Of a DNA stretch of 64,000 bases, positions 23,717 through 35,870 are shown in pieces (the stretch's first letter is position 1; every line of letters begins with the position of its first letter). The stretch covers positions 5,047,201 through 5,111,200 of the forward strand of contig OX246741.1 in the NCBI GenBank assembly GCA_945910005.1, written 5' to 3'. The notes under the pieces were generated by a model, which had not been told where the DNA came from, did no database searches, and saw nothing but the letters and a program-made list of their open reading frames with translations. A program made the translations under genes and the position numbers. Origin of the DNA: Isoperla grammatica. Its lineage: Eukaryota; Arthropoda; Insecta; Plecoptera; Perlodidae.

Positions 23717-26700
23717 TATTTGTCTGTTGTATTTTATATTTCAGGTAGGCCTACTGTGTTGCAAAGTATTTGCATCCTGTATTTCAAAATACTAAACTAA
23801 TTGTTGTATCTCATGAGACGTACGTACGACCACTACATACAAAAGTGTATACAGAAGAGTATTGTTTTGTTAGTAGTTTATATACAACGCCAATGACTAA
23901 GGGTGACTAGCGTTGTTAGCTAATGCTACACAGCTACTCATGGCATATGACTGGAGTAGCTACATCGTACAGTGCAGTGTCTAATTCAAGTTCTTTGTAC
24001 TCAACGACAAAGAGATGCAACAGTTATGCAAATTCTTCCTGGCCGGTGTTATGAAGAGCCGCTAAATATTTAGTATGGACTTTCTTGTTTTCTCCGTGGA
24101 AACCGCGGCTTTGGTTGGTGGCTGCCACAAAGGAAACAATTTAGTCCAGGACTAAATAGTTAGCGTTAATATAGAAATGTTCTATTTAATTAGCCAGTTG
24201 TACATATATGATTAGTAACGATTGATGAAGGTGTAATATCACACATTATGTTTTTCGGGTAAACAATCTGTTGTTAGACAATTACTCTATTGTGAATCAT
24301 TCTTTGTTTGGTCCATATTCAACGTTTGAACGAAAGAAACAGCCACAGGTTTTTTATAACGGTAACTAACCCTATTTTTGTTTTTCAAAAACAACAACGT
24401 AAAACGGTGAACTCAATGATTTTAAGTATAAAAATATCAAGAAGTATCTGTTTTAGGGAACATTTTGTGGGCACTGGCATATTGCAATCTGACCCCATAC
24501 ATTGGAGTGATGTTGCCATTTCATATCACATTATATAGAAAACATCTACTATTGTTACCAATATAATGTAGTATTGTTTTGAAAAGTAACACCGTAAACT
24601 GTTTGAAAAGCTAACTGCCACAATAACACTTGAATTCTCAAAATTGACGGCGTTGGGAACTCTCGATCAATAAATATTAAAGTGGATTGAGTTTGAATAT
24701 TTGCTACGATGATTTAGTAAAATTGATTACTTCATCCAATGAATCTCAACAATCTGTTAAGAGTTTGTAGTGGTTCTACGAACAGACGACGTCAAACCCG
24801 CGACCAGTCATGCAGTATAATGCAAAACTAATTATTTTCGTTGAAGTCTTGATGTTGCTTATTTTTCTACGCTCCTTCGCCGCGAGAAGAGGCATTAGGC
24901 AGCCCCTCGTTAAACCTGTGAAATTGCTCTCTTTTTCACGATTACGCTTCGACTACGGCGTTATGATGGCATAGTAGATGAAACTGTTGAAACTCCAACA
25001 TTGACGAAATAAAGTGATAAATTGGTGCCAACAATTCACTTTTCAAAATTTTCTTCTTCGCACACTTTTTCAACTAGTCTTCGTTCAAAGTTCTCAAGAA
25101 TACCTAACGAGCTTTATCCAGCCCCTCTCTTTCACCCCTGCTCCTCTCTCCTCCCGTCCTCACGCCATCTTCACTCCTCACTGCTCCCTGAGAGAAATTT
25201 ACGTCAAAAAGGTCTTTCGTAATTATTTATAATTTCCGTAATTATCTACTTGACCCTAATGAAACTCTCTAAGAGGGTCTGTTCGCTAAATAGCCAAATT
25301 GACGATTTTCTCTCGTTAACATTTCTATCCGGGAGTTGTTTAAGAGAATTCCCGATTTCCTGTAAAATTAAACTTGTACAAATCCGTTTCTTACCCTAGC
25401 GTAAAAGTTCCGGAGGGGTGCGTAATTAATCTTCTAAAGTCTAAACGAACCAAGCATCGTAATGTTTTACTTTGTCGCTGTAAAGATTCTGCCTTGCCTT
25501 GGGTTTCAATCCTCGTATATAAGAGGATGTCAAGTGTTCGAACTCTCATTACGTTCACTTGTATTTGTATACATCAGTAAAACTGTCAAGAGATAGCGCT
25601 GCTATTCCATCCGCCGCACGTAAGGTCACAAGGTTATATTCGGACGCCATTTTGTGCTCACGACAGTACGAAAATAGTGCTGCAATGGGACTGGAGCTGA
25701 TGAAATGCACATTCCGTGTACAACGCAAAACGAATATGAAACTGTGGGTCAGTTCAACTAAAAGTTATGTTTTGCTCCGATGCGCGACAATGACTTCACC
25801 TGTCATGGACTAAAAATAGCTGGACGTCGAGTGATGACCACAGTCGTGTAGCATAGGGCAACATAGTGCGTTAGTACCATAGTAGGCGCCATTTTAGGTG
25901 CAAGAAAAGCTAAAATATTCAACAATTGACAGCTAAACAACACTTGTGAATTACTTCGTTTTATTGCTACCAGAATTCAATCCATCTCTTTTTAGTTTTA
26001 TTCTACAGTTTCAAGCATTCAAAATACCGAATTTCTAAATTAAAATCTCTAAGCCCACACATTTTTCTATATCTTAAAATATCGCTGATTTTGTACTTAA
26101 TCGTATGAAATTATATTTTCATTTCATTAATTTTTAAATTAATTCTGTTTTTCAATGTACGCCCTACCTGAAGATATAAGCGAAAGAGTTATCACACATA
26201 AATGAAGGCAGATTATTTTATTGAATTGCTCATTCCGATAGTTCACCGACAACGACTAAGATTTAGCTTCACCCTTGTGGTGAAAGTATTGTTGTGTTGT
26301 TGGATGTCTCCGGCTTTGCAGAACACTCTCTCCGTTATCACCCGCCAAGGAGATTGCGTATGTCAGTCTTTATCAACAAGGAAATAATAATATTCTTTCT
26401 TAGAACTGTGGTCCGCTATCCATCCTTGACATTGCGTCTCCGTAGAACACACACACACGCACACATATGCGACGTTTTGCTGATGTTGAGGTTTGGTTGT
26501 GTCTTCGAAATAAAATGTGCTGAATTCGTAGGTTTTGTCATCGTACTTTTCCTTTTTTCTGCTGTCACATCCTCAACCCCGTAGGCTTAAAAGCTTCCAC
26601 ATTACGAAAAGCCTGAACGGTTTGGAAAGAATAAAGGAAAATCCCCATTTCACGCAATATTTTCTTTCAGAGAAACGGACCGTTGGGAAAGTGCACCGAT

Positions 26701-27457
26701 TCATGGCGCAATTGTTTCCCGACGAAGAATTGTTAATCGATCTTCCCCAAAACGGTTAATAAAACGTTTTATAAAGAGAAAAGTATTTTAGGTTCCCGTT
26801 CTGCCTTTTTGGGAAAGTTTTATCTTCTCCTCTTGCAATGCTCATATCTTTGTTGGCCCCAAAACTACAACGAAACGAACCAACCACCCCTTGGTTGTGG
26901 TTCTATTGCATGTCGGCGGAGCGCCACTAGCAGCTACGGTTGCATTATCATGCAAATGGGTTTGGCTTGTTATCAGTCTTTCCGCTTGAACTACAGGAGG
27001 CACCGCACCGCGCCGCCATCCACCTACACTAAACCGTAACCCTAACATAGCTATTATCTGTTACAGGTTAACTTGAGCGCGGTTAGAAAAATCTAAATTA
27101 GCTAATAGTGACAACTTTTCGAGATTGTATTTTCATACTTCAATTATGTTTGGTATTTCAGAAGAGAACGTTTTATCTTGGTGACATATCAAGCGTATGT
27201 CACTGATTGTGTGGCTCGGGGGATAGACTTAAGACTCAACAAATTGCCGGTTAAATACCGGTCAACTGCAGCCATGTCTGATGGTTTTATTCAAGGTTTA
27301 ATTAATCACAAGGCGAATGCTGGTATTTATTCATACTAAGCCCCCGTAAATTACTTCCCATCTATTCCAAATACCTTAATAGCGAGTAAGTCACCTTGAA
27401 GGTACATGGATTGTCTTCGGGCAGGTTTTCTTTTGAAAAATTAATAAAAACATTATT
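23717..27457. other. Gene desert, no gene recognised
   Basis: A segment at about 25578-25606 (AAAACTGTCAAGAGATAGCG) resembles the end of the foldback element at 27458 and may be a related remnant. A POU-type octamer ATGCAAAT lies near 26951 in a GC-richer block (26800-27030). tRNA-like motifs occur at about 27205-27270 (TGGCTCGG, then a T-arm with GCCGG paired to CCGGT), probably a decayed SINE head. Short ORFs have no domain. Confidence 0.35.
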
Positions 27458-27750
27458 CAAAACTGACATAGATAGCGCTGCTAAGCAACCTCCTTTCAGC
27501 GCCATTGATGAATAATAACAATAAAACAACAATTAAAATTGACAACTTAACCACTCCTAATACAAGTTTATTTTCTTGCCACCAGAATGCATCTAGTCTA
27601 TTTTGAGTGCTCTAATAGAGCACTCAAAATAAGAGGTTAGAGAGGTAAGAGGTAAGGTTAAGTTGTCAATTTTAATTGTTGTTTTATTGTTATTATTCAT
27701 CAATGGCGCTGAAAGGAGGTTGATAAGCAGCGCTATCTATGTCAGTTTTG
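27458..27750. mobile_element. 293-bp foldback/MITE element with 95-bp inverted arms
   Basis: The left arm (27458-27552) and right arm (27656-27750) are inverted copies with only about two mismatches over 95 bp. Both ends read CAAAACTGACATAGATAGCG inward. The spacer of about 100 bp itself contains a near-perfect palindrome (27601-27629) of TTTTGAGTGCTCTA arms around one base. No target duplication is obvious, so the superfamily is unassigned. High arm identity suggests recent insertion or gene conversion between the arms. Confidence 0.8.
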
Positions 27751-28814
27751 AGTCCTCGATCAATCTTTGATTGATCTGGTCGAACATCTGGGCTTGGAAT
27801 GGAGTGAATATGAAAGTGAAGGATGGAATGAAGATTGTGGGAAACTAAATGTAAATCAACCACCATCAAAGTTCATACTACTCTCGATAGTAATCTCATT
27901 AAACTTTCAATTCCGATAACTGACCTAGCTAGCTATTAATACTAAAAACAAAACACATTCCTAAACAAATTTGCATTTTAGATTTTATTGATTGCAATTT
28001 ATTGGTCAGTGACCTAATAAAACTAATTACGTACGAAATGAACTCCGATTTTAATGTCCATTGCAATGGGATGTTGAACCAATACAGACGATCCAGTCAA
28101 TGTCTGTGTGACCCCATCACAGTCATGACCGCAGACAGATTGTAAAACATCGTGTACAAAAATCATAGTCGTCAAAAATTACACGCCGAAATGAAAACAT
28201 AATAAAACCGTTGGTATTAATTTATAGTTTCTCGTAAAACTTATCTCACGTATAAGATGGTATATTCCCATCTTTGTCTTATTAATTAACTTGGTTCGAA
28301 CTTAATCTTCTTGTCCACTTGACCTGGTCGTAACTTGAACAACCTAGGAATATTCAACGAAATACCTCCTCTCTTCCCCTCTCTTCTCCCCTCTTCCCCT
28401 TCATCCCCAATGGAGTACTAACGGTTGACCAGATCTATAGTTTAATTGCGTACGTAGATGTAAGTACTTACGCCTACATAGGATAATGTGTGATCATTTG
28501 GCTTAGAACTAGTCATAACTACTTTAATACCCTGCTAGGGGGATAGTAGTCGCATTGCATGCCGGGTAATCAGTGTTGTTATACAAGTAGACTTGAGAGT
28601 TGCGCCGCTATGGCTGGACGAGGCAATTGGCTATAAAAGTTGGACAGAGTTCCAATTAGTTAGGGTCGTTTCTGTATTATTACTTTGTTTCATTATCAGA
28701 CAAAGTACCCTTGCAAAACAACTCCCCTTTCGTGCTTGAATGCAGAATTATACCTACATTCGCATGAATCTTAACGGTTTGCTTTATATTGAAGGATGAG
28801 GGTTAAAGATTATA

Positions 28815-28946
28815 GTTTTGTTGGCTGTACGTACGGTACTGGTTTCAAATCTCGCATAATGCGTGGGTTTTTGTAATTGTCCTTCATATTCATCTATCAG
28901 CCCTCATCATCTCGAATAGTATGATTGTAAAGCAACACGACTCATC
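28815..28946 (+). mobile_element. tRNA-derived SINE, copy 1
   Basis: A tRNA-like head has A-box TTGGCTGTACG and B-box GGTTTCAAATCTC. It is followed by CGCATAATGC and a unique tail containing CCCTCATCATCTCGAATAGT and GTAAAGCAACACGACTCAT. The same order of blocks occurs at 47053-47204, which shows a dispersed pol III retroposon family. The head is too short for a full tRNA. Confidence 0.6.
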
Positions 28947-31731
28947 GTTCTTGATGTAAGAAACTTGGAAAGTTTGTTTTGAAACCCTAAAACACAAGGC
29001 GAGCATCAAACAACTCTCTCTTGCCTTCAAGTAAATAGCACAGTCGTATAATTTACAATGCCAGTTTCGAAATCGACATTTTCGTTCCGAATGTAATTAT
29101 TGTAAGGGCTCAATTTACATTACACAAACTTTTGAACTTGTTTTCTTATCTTTGACGAAATGTGTGTTGAACAATTGTTAGAGTATAAAGACAAAGAGAT
29201 GTGTGAATTCCCTCTTCAAGAATGTAGGTTGTTTTTTGAATACACTCCGACGTATTTTGAAAGTGAAGTTGTTAAGACGGAGACCAACTTTACTGCTGTA
29301 GCGTATTTAATTTTCGTTTAAAACATCATCTTCAGGCATTATTTCCGGAAATGTTTAAAGATTCGTGAACTTCTGTGTATCCGTTTGTCGGCAGCAGCGG
29401 ATGAGTAGGCTACACCAACGAACGAACGCAAACAGAGAATGTTAAGCCAGGAACTCATTAGTCATTACTGCCCCATCACAGAGTTGTACGAGAGTTTTCT
29501 TGTTTTCCGCGGGAAAGCGGATCCCCTCAGCTTAAAAGTGATTGTTAAAGTCTATCTGTGTACGTGCCTTTTAAACTTCCCATCTCCCTTTTCCATTTTC
29601 TTTTTTGCATAAATTATCATCATGAGTACAATCTGTTCAAAATGAAAAAAGGCGTGGTTTTCGCTGATGTTTATTTTTTCCTCCTAGTTTTCACATAAAA
29701 CAAAATCCTGCTTAGATATGTACCGGATGAAAAACGCTTTGTAGAACCAGAATAACAATGCACGTAAATAAGGTTATTTTGTTTTGCGCAATGCATTATT
29801 CATTCGCCCTTGGGTCCGGATGAACAAAATGTCATGTGGTAACAACACAACCATAATACATTTGCTCTGACTGTGTAGTTGCATGATTGATTGCTGTAGA
29901 ACATATACTGTTCTTATTATGTTAGAAACTACGGTAAATGATAGAAGATCAATTGTGTAATATATAATTAAAGCTTAAGAACAGAATTAATTACAAATGT
30001 TGAAATTGAATGAAATACTATCAACATTAATATTATCAATATCGACTATTCAATTTGTATTTACTCAAATTATTACCTAATGTTTTTTGTGGTTCTATTG
30101 TCCTATAATTTTTCCTTTTTTTTTAAACACATGTTTACAAATAGTCTTTCAAATACAACTATACAAAATACCGTTAGCAAAATCCAAACACATACGACAA
30201 AAACACAAATAAAGCATTAAACGTTGTACAAACTGCATTAGGATATATAATATTTGTGTGTGTGTATTCTGTATTGATTTATCTTTTGCCAAATATTTTA
30301 TTATTTTGATCACACAGTTCACAATTACTATGATTGATGAACTTCTATGTGGATTGCCAATAGATTGTTCTGACGGAAACAATGCCTGAGAAGAATTTAA
30401 TACAATTTATACAATTTATTTATGTTTTAGAGGTCAAAGTTTAAGGGTGGACTGAGGAGAGCTTGAATTGATTGTGAGGACGCTGAAAGAAAGAGCGTAC
30501 AAACCGTAGATAACACGGAAGTACTGATTAGATGGTTTCTAATCTAACTTTAGCTGAACGGGCATGAAGTAGCATGATAGCAATAAGAAAACAGGCCGTT
30601 GAATGGTTCTCGTACCCAGATAATAGGGAACTCGTTTGGGCCAACTTTTACAGTGGTCGTCTAAAATCAAAGTCGTGAAAATTAAATGAACTCAGTATGT
30701 AGTCATGAAAGATGTCTGGTGTGACAGAGGTATGTGCGTTACTTATCGGTTTGTCGTGTGTGAATACTTGATAGCAATAAACGTTATTCGTAAATAATGA
30801 GTAAGAAGACATTCCTATTACTTTCATATCTCAACAGTAAACAACTCTAGAATATGTACCAGAACTTGTACATTTAGCTGAAATAATTTGGATGTGTATG
30901 TTCTACTTTTTTAAGTATTTGAATTTGCTTACTAGTTCAATAATATATAATCAATTCAAATACAGAATATGCACTTATGTAAACAGATGTATCGCATGAT
31001 TGCTTTCTTGGTTGTTATTAGATTGGTGGCAAAAATCGTAAATTTTCCAGACTAGAAGTAAACTTATTATCTTTTCTCTCTGATATAAACCTAAGGTAAT
31101 ACTATTAATATGTGATACCAACTAAACAACATAATCTCAATCTCAATACTGTTTATATTTACATGTTTGATGACCATTGCCCACTACCGCAATACTCACA
31201 ATACGTGTGCAGAGAGACAACAACATTAAACATCCGCAATAGATTGAAAATATTATGTTTTCCGGCCGAAACTACCCCCAAAACGTTCAGATTTCGAGCA
31301 CGAACAGCGGAAAGCAAGTAGTCCACTGCTTTTCACCACAGAATGTTGTGTTATGTTTGCTAATATACCAGCGCGGCGGGTATTTTTTCTTCCACCCTAA
31401 AATATTTCCCGCTGGGTTAAGGCGTGGTTTCCAATAAACTGAGGGTGAATTCGGCGTCCCACTGACAGCCGAAGCTCCCCGTAACGTGATGGGGAAACAA
31501 AGGAGATTGGAGCTATACCAACTTTTAAACCGGAATCTTCCGACACTTTACAGGGAAGTGATATCTCGGATCTTACTATTGAGAAAGTTGGTAAACTAGG
31601 GGGAGGGGGTGGTTATATTGTAGGCCTGTGCATGTTGGAACCTGTTGGTGGAGAAAGATGGCATACGGATGCTGCAAGGGGTGTCCACAGTTCATTCAAC
31701 ATCATATGTGTTATTAGAGATAGGGTGATCC

Positions 31732-32010
31732 GGGACTAAAACGGGACACTTTTCAACATGGTTTTAGCATATTATATCACATTACTTTTTGTGTTGTCTT
31801 ATGTATTTTGGATTGATCTTAACAAATAAACAGGAGTTATCTCAGAAAATTAGTCATTTGAGTGAAATGTTATATTTATTTTTTTCCCATTTTAGCCCCG
31901 TCATTGGGGCTAAGACGGGACACGCGAGGGGCTAAATCAGGACATCACTCTATTTTGTTGTGAATCAGATAATAATGTTTATGACGATATTGTAGGACAC
32001 AGTGGGGCTA
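31732..32010. repeat. Cluster of GGGGCTAARACGGGACA-like motifs
   Basis: Direct copies occur at 31732-31749, 31906-31923 and 31928-31946, with a weaker one near 32001, and an inverted copy at about 31885-31899. The inverted copy and the 31906 copy form a hairpin. The pattern resembles transposon terminal repeats nested together. The family is not identified. Confidence 0.4.
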
Positions 32011-33102
32011 AGATGATATGTAGTTTTTTTTTCAGGTATTTCAGACATTATATACTATAAAAACAATAGATTTTCCAAGTTGACGGTTGATAAAATGTAC
32101 CAAACAACCTGTGTTTTCACATTAAAGGTCTGAAACCATTGAAACAAATATCTAGTTATAGGATACTTACTGCAGAGGTCTAGAAATATAATAAAAGGCA
32201 AAAAACTGTAGGCCCTAATGTATAAATGGTCAATAACCATGTATAGTGATACGTGAAAATAGCATTTTCAGTTGTCATTTTATAGCGTTTTGTAGCATCT
32301 ATTTTTTTGCCAAGAAAAAAACTTGTGAATGAAGTTTTCTCAAATTTTTATTTTTAAATCATGTCATACTATTAAAATTAAAATCAACCAAATTGCATTT
32401 ATCATAAACAATGTATGATTCAAAAAAATGGGTGAAGAAAATTTCCTCAATTATCCTTAATTTACGTGTGTTATATTATTATACAATCTGCAAGCAAATA
32501 CAAAACTGAAACACAAGACTACTTAGAGAAAAGCAGTAGAGAGATTGAATATATCCCGTTTGTCCGTTGGTACTTGTATCGTAATGGAAACTCACATGTT
32601 AATGAGAAGTGTTGATCAACTTTCACGGCAAAGGAGATGTAACTGACTTCAATCAGTCCAGCATTTGATTAGTCAGCCTCGCGGAAGAGAAGTTAATTAT
32701 GTCGTTTGACCGGCTAGACTTCGACTCCTGACGGGGTTGCACATTTGCGCGCGTATTGCTTAGATACACACGAAGCCATATTACGAATGGATGATGACTA
32801 AAGATTAATCATTATACTGCTTGATGTTTCAAATCGTTAATAGGTGTGTATCTTTATGTGAAATGGACTGTAAACTTTATTATATCCAATGTAATTGGTA
32901 GCTCCTCGTTTCTGGGGGAGTTCTGGGAATTGTGGTTTCGTTATCTCCGAATAGTCGATGCGGCAACGCAGCATTGGACTGCTCTGACAACACTATAACA
33001 TCGCTTGTTTTCTTTGTACGTTATATTTACATTAAACCTTCAACCTACATCATCAATACATTTACATGAGTTCCAAGGAGACTATTCTCTCCAAACTTCA
33101 AT

Positions 33103-33752
33103 GATTGGCTGAGTGACGAATGAGTGACGTCTGATTGGCTGAGTGACGAATGAGTGACGTCTGATTGGCTGAGTGACGAATGAGTGATGTCTGATTGGCT
33201 GAGTGACGAGTGAGTGACTTCTGATTGGCTGAGTGACGAATGAGTGACGTCTGATTGGCTGAGTGACGAATGAGTGACGTCTGATTGGCTGAGTGACGAA
33301 TGAGTGAGGTCTGATTGGCTGAGTGACGAATGAGTGACGTCTGATTGGCTGAGTGACGAATGAGTGATGTCTGATTGGCTGAGTGACGAATGAGTGACGT
33401 CTGATTGGCTGAGTGACGAATGAGTGACGTCTGATTGGCTGAGTGACGAATGAGTGATGTCTGATTGACTGAGTGACGAGTGAGTGACTTCTGATTGGCT
33501 GAGTGACGAATGAGTGACGTCTGATTGGCTGAGTGACGAATGAGTGACGTCTGATTGGCTGAGTAACGAATGAGTGACGTCTGATTGACTGAGTAACGAA
33601 TGAGTGACGTCTGATTGGCTGAGTAACGAATGAGTGACGTCTGATTGGCTGAGTAACGAATGAGTGACGTCTGATTGGCTGAGTAACGAATGAGTGACGT
33701 CTGATTGGCTGAGTAACAAATGAGTGACGAATGAGTGTCGTCTGATTGGCTG
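33103..33752. repeat. 30-bp minisatellite (~21.6 units) with CCAAT and CRE-like sites
   Basis: The unit is GATTGGCTGAGTGACGAATG followed by AGTGACGTCT. Each unit carries an inverted CCAAT box in good NF-Y context (AGCCAATCAG) and, in most units, GTGACGTCT, one base from a CRE. Variants mark internal history: the last seven or so units have GTAACGAA, and a distinctive variant block (GATGT, GACGAG, GACTT) recurs 270 bp later, a nine-unit duplication. Because 30 is a multiple of three and the unit lacks stops in some frames, long repeat ORFs appear on the minus strand; these are not genes. Confidence 0.95.
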
Positions 33753-35731
33753 CGGACTTGCACCCCTGCTAAATATTGCATATAACAGGCAGAAGCTGAT
33801 GCCTGCCTTACAGCGGTGATTCCTAGAAGAAATTATCATTATCTTTCAAGATTTTCATATAAAAATAAACCTTAGTGAATATATATGAGGTATATGAATA
33901 CACTGAAAATAAAACAATGCATACAAAATGAATTTAAGGCCTGTATGAACGAAACAACGGTACTTATATAAATTGTCTTGGATGATAGATCACGGAAGAT
34001 GGAAAAAAATGAATAATGTTGTAAGCTTGGGGTGCTTTGAAAGAAGTATTATCATAGGGGAAGTTGCTCTTTTCGCATTTAAACAACGGATTATTCCAGT
34101 ATTTTAACTTATGGATGCCGGGAAAAGATGACGTGTACAAACAAACATCCCGTATTTCAGAACGAGACAATTGAAATCATGGACGATGTATGTTTGGAGA
34201 TGTAACGAGAAACAAGGGAAAAGAGTAATTGATGGATTAGAGAGAAAATGAAGTACGATGTGATGTCCTTGCTAGAGTAATTCAAAATTGCGGCGGGCAG
34301 GATATATTCCCAGAAAAATGACCAAATCTTGAAATAAAATAAGAGATGACCAAATACCACATGTTTTCATGCCTGAATGAACTTAGTTAATTTAAAAACT
34401 AAAATCTACTCGTATTTGCGTCGTGACGTCAAAGCTGCCATAATGGTCCTATAAAATGAACGGGCATGATGTTAAAAGTTCATACATCATTGTTTAGAAT
34501 AAAAATACACATTTATCTATAATTACCAAACGAATCAATTTTTTCTTTAAAAAAACGAAATAACTCTTTTGTTTCTGCGTCACTGATTGGATGATACAGT
34601 GAGAAATGTGTCTAATAAGAAAATTATCGCCGTGACCCGTTTATCTAACTGTTCATTTTCTGCTCAGTATAATGCTCAACATTTCTTAGGAGGTCCGGTC
34701 TGACTCCAAACGTGTGTGTTCTATACTCGAGCAGTAGTAAACCACTTATGTATCGCTGCTTGCTCGGGATTGGCTGAGAGCGAAGCAGCAGCAGAAAGCT
34801 GTTTGTCGCTCTAGCGATAAAATTTATTGTTTCTGTGCAGTATTGCGATACGGGTAGAGCGTGATTTTAGGTCACGCCATGCATTAAAGCGAAGACGGAA
34901 TATATAGCTGAAAGAATATGAAAACTATATAAAACTGTACGGAAACTCCATCACGGTGAACTCGCTACAGTGCACGGCAATCCAGACTGTCTGGGAATAC
35001 ATTCCTGAAGGCAGGATTTCTTCTCCTACAATCGGGAAGAAATTGATGATCTACATTTTTAGTTGTCTCCCGTGTTCTATACATAGTGAGACAAACCTTT
35101 CCCCCTCCATCTCCCCCGCCAACCTTCACCTACCGCTCCCCTTCTTCAAGACCCTTTCGTCGCTTTTCTCAATTTAAAAAAAAATGATTCGAACTTTTTT
35201 CTACTTCCGAGACAAACTTTTCAGAAAGTTTTATCTTTCGAAACTATTATTCAACGATGTTTTAGACAAGGGTAGTTAATATTTGCTTCCTACCTCGACG
35301 AAGCTTAAAAATGGAGTAAAACCCACGTCGGAAGGGAGCGAGGGTATCTGGAGAAAAATATCTTTGACGGGAACATGAGATTCAAGAGAACAAGTCTAGC
35401 AGCACGTGTTAGTATTGGAGTTTACAACATGGGTGACATAATTCTCGATAAGCATTCAAAGTACAATGTTTATTTATAATACTCTCATAATTCAGTAGTA
35501 ATTTGATTATTAGAGGATAGTTATTAATAGTCGCTCCTTATACACGAAGACATAAAATGAATATATTAAGAAGCAATATTTTAGACTCAAAACCAGTAAG
35601 ATTGTTGCACATCAAGGTAATGATGCTCTTCGATGGTTCACTGATCCGTTCAAGTTGCCTTGAACTCTGCCAACGCCATTCAGAAAAAAATCATTCTTCA
35701 TTCACAAAACAAGTTGATATAGGTCTCTTAA

Positions 35732-35870
35732 AACACCTTCGGTAATGCTTTCGTCATCAATCAATGACGTGTTTACGGTCCAGGCCAACCCGAGCAGGTA
35801 TCTGAAGTAGCTACGGTCGCTGGTTGGCTGCCGCTCACCCACCCGTGACGGAAGCATTACCGAAGATGTT
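35732..35870. mobile_element. 139-bp MITE with 25-bp terminal inverted repeats
   Basis: The left end is AACACCTTCGGTAATGCTTT-CGTCA, and the reverse complement of the right end is AACATCTTCGGTAATGCTTC-CGTCA, two mismatches in 25. The interior is unique and non-coding. No target duplication is clear, so the superfamily is open. Confidence 0.6.

Larger units (their letters stand above)
27751..33102. other. Gene desert with one SINE copy and a repeated GGGGCTAA motif
   Basis: A pyrimidine-only stretch lies at about 28363-28400. Between 31720 and 32010 the motif GGGRCTAAAACGGGACAC or variants occurs several times, directly and inverted, including a hairpin at 31885-31920. This looks like overlapping transposon ends, but no complete element can be bounded. 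No gene is recognised. Confidence 0.35.

Noticed and set aside
33103..33752. CRISPR-like look of the regular 30-bp repeats
   Set aside because: The units are head-to-tail with no unique spacers, no cas genes are present, and the DNA is eukaryotic. It is a minisatellite.
33045..33839. 264- and 227-residue minus-strand ORFs with a 10-residue repeat
   Set aside because: The 30-bp minisatellite unit is stop-free in two frames. The flanks carry no domain or codon signal, so they are unlikely to be genes.
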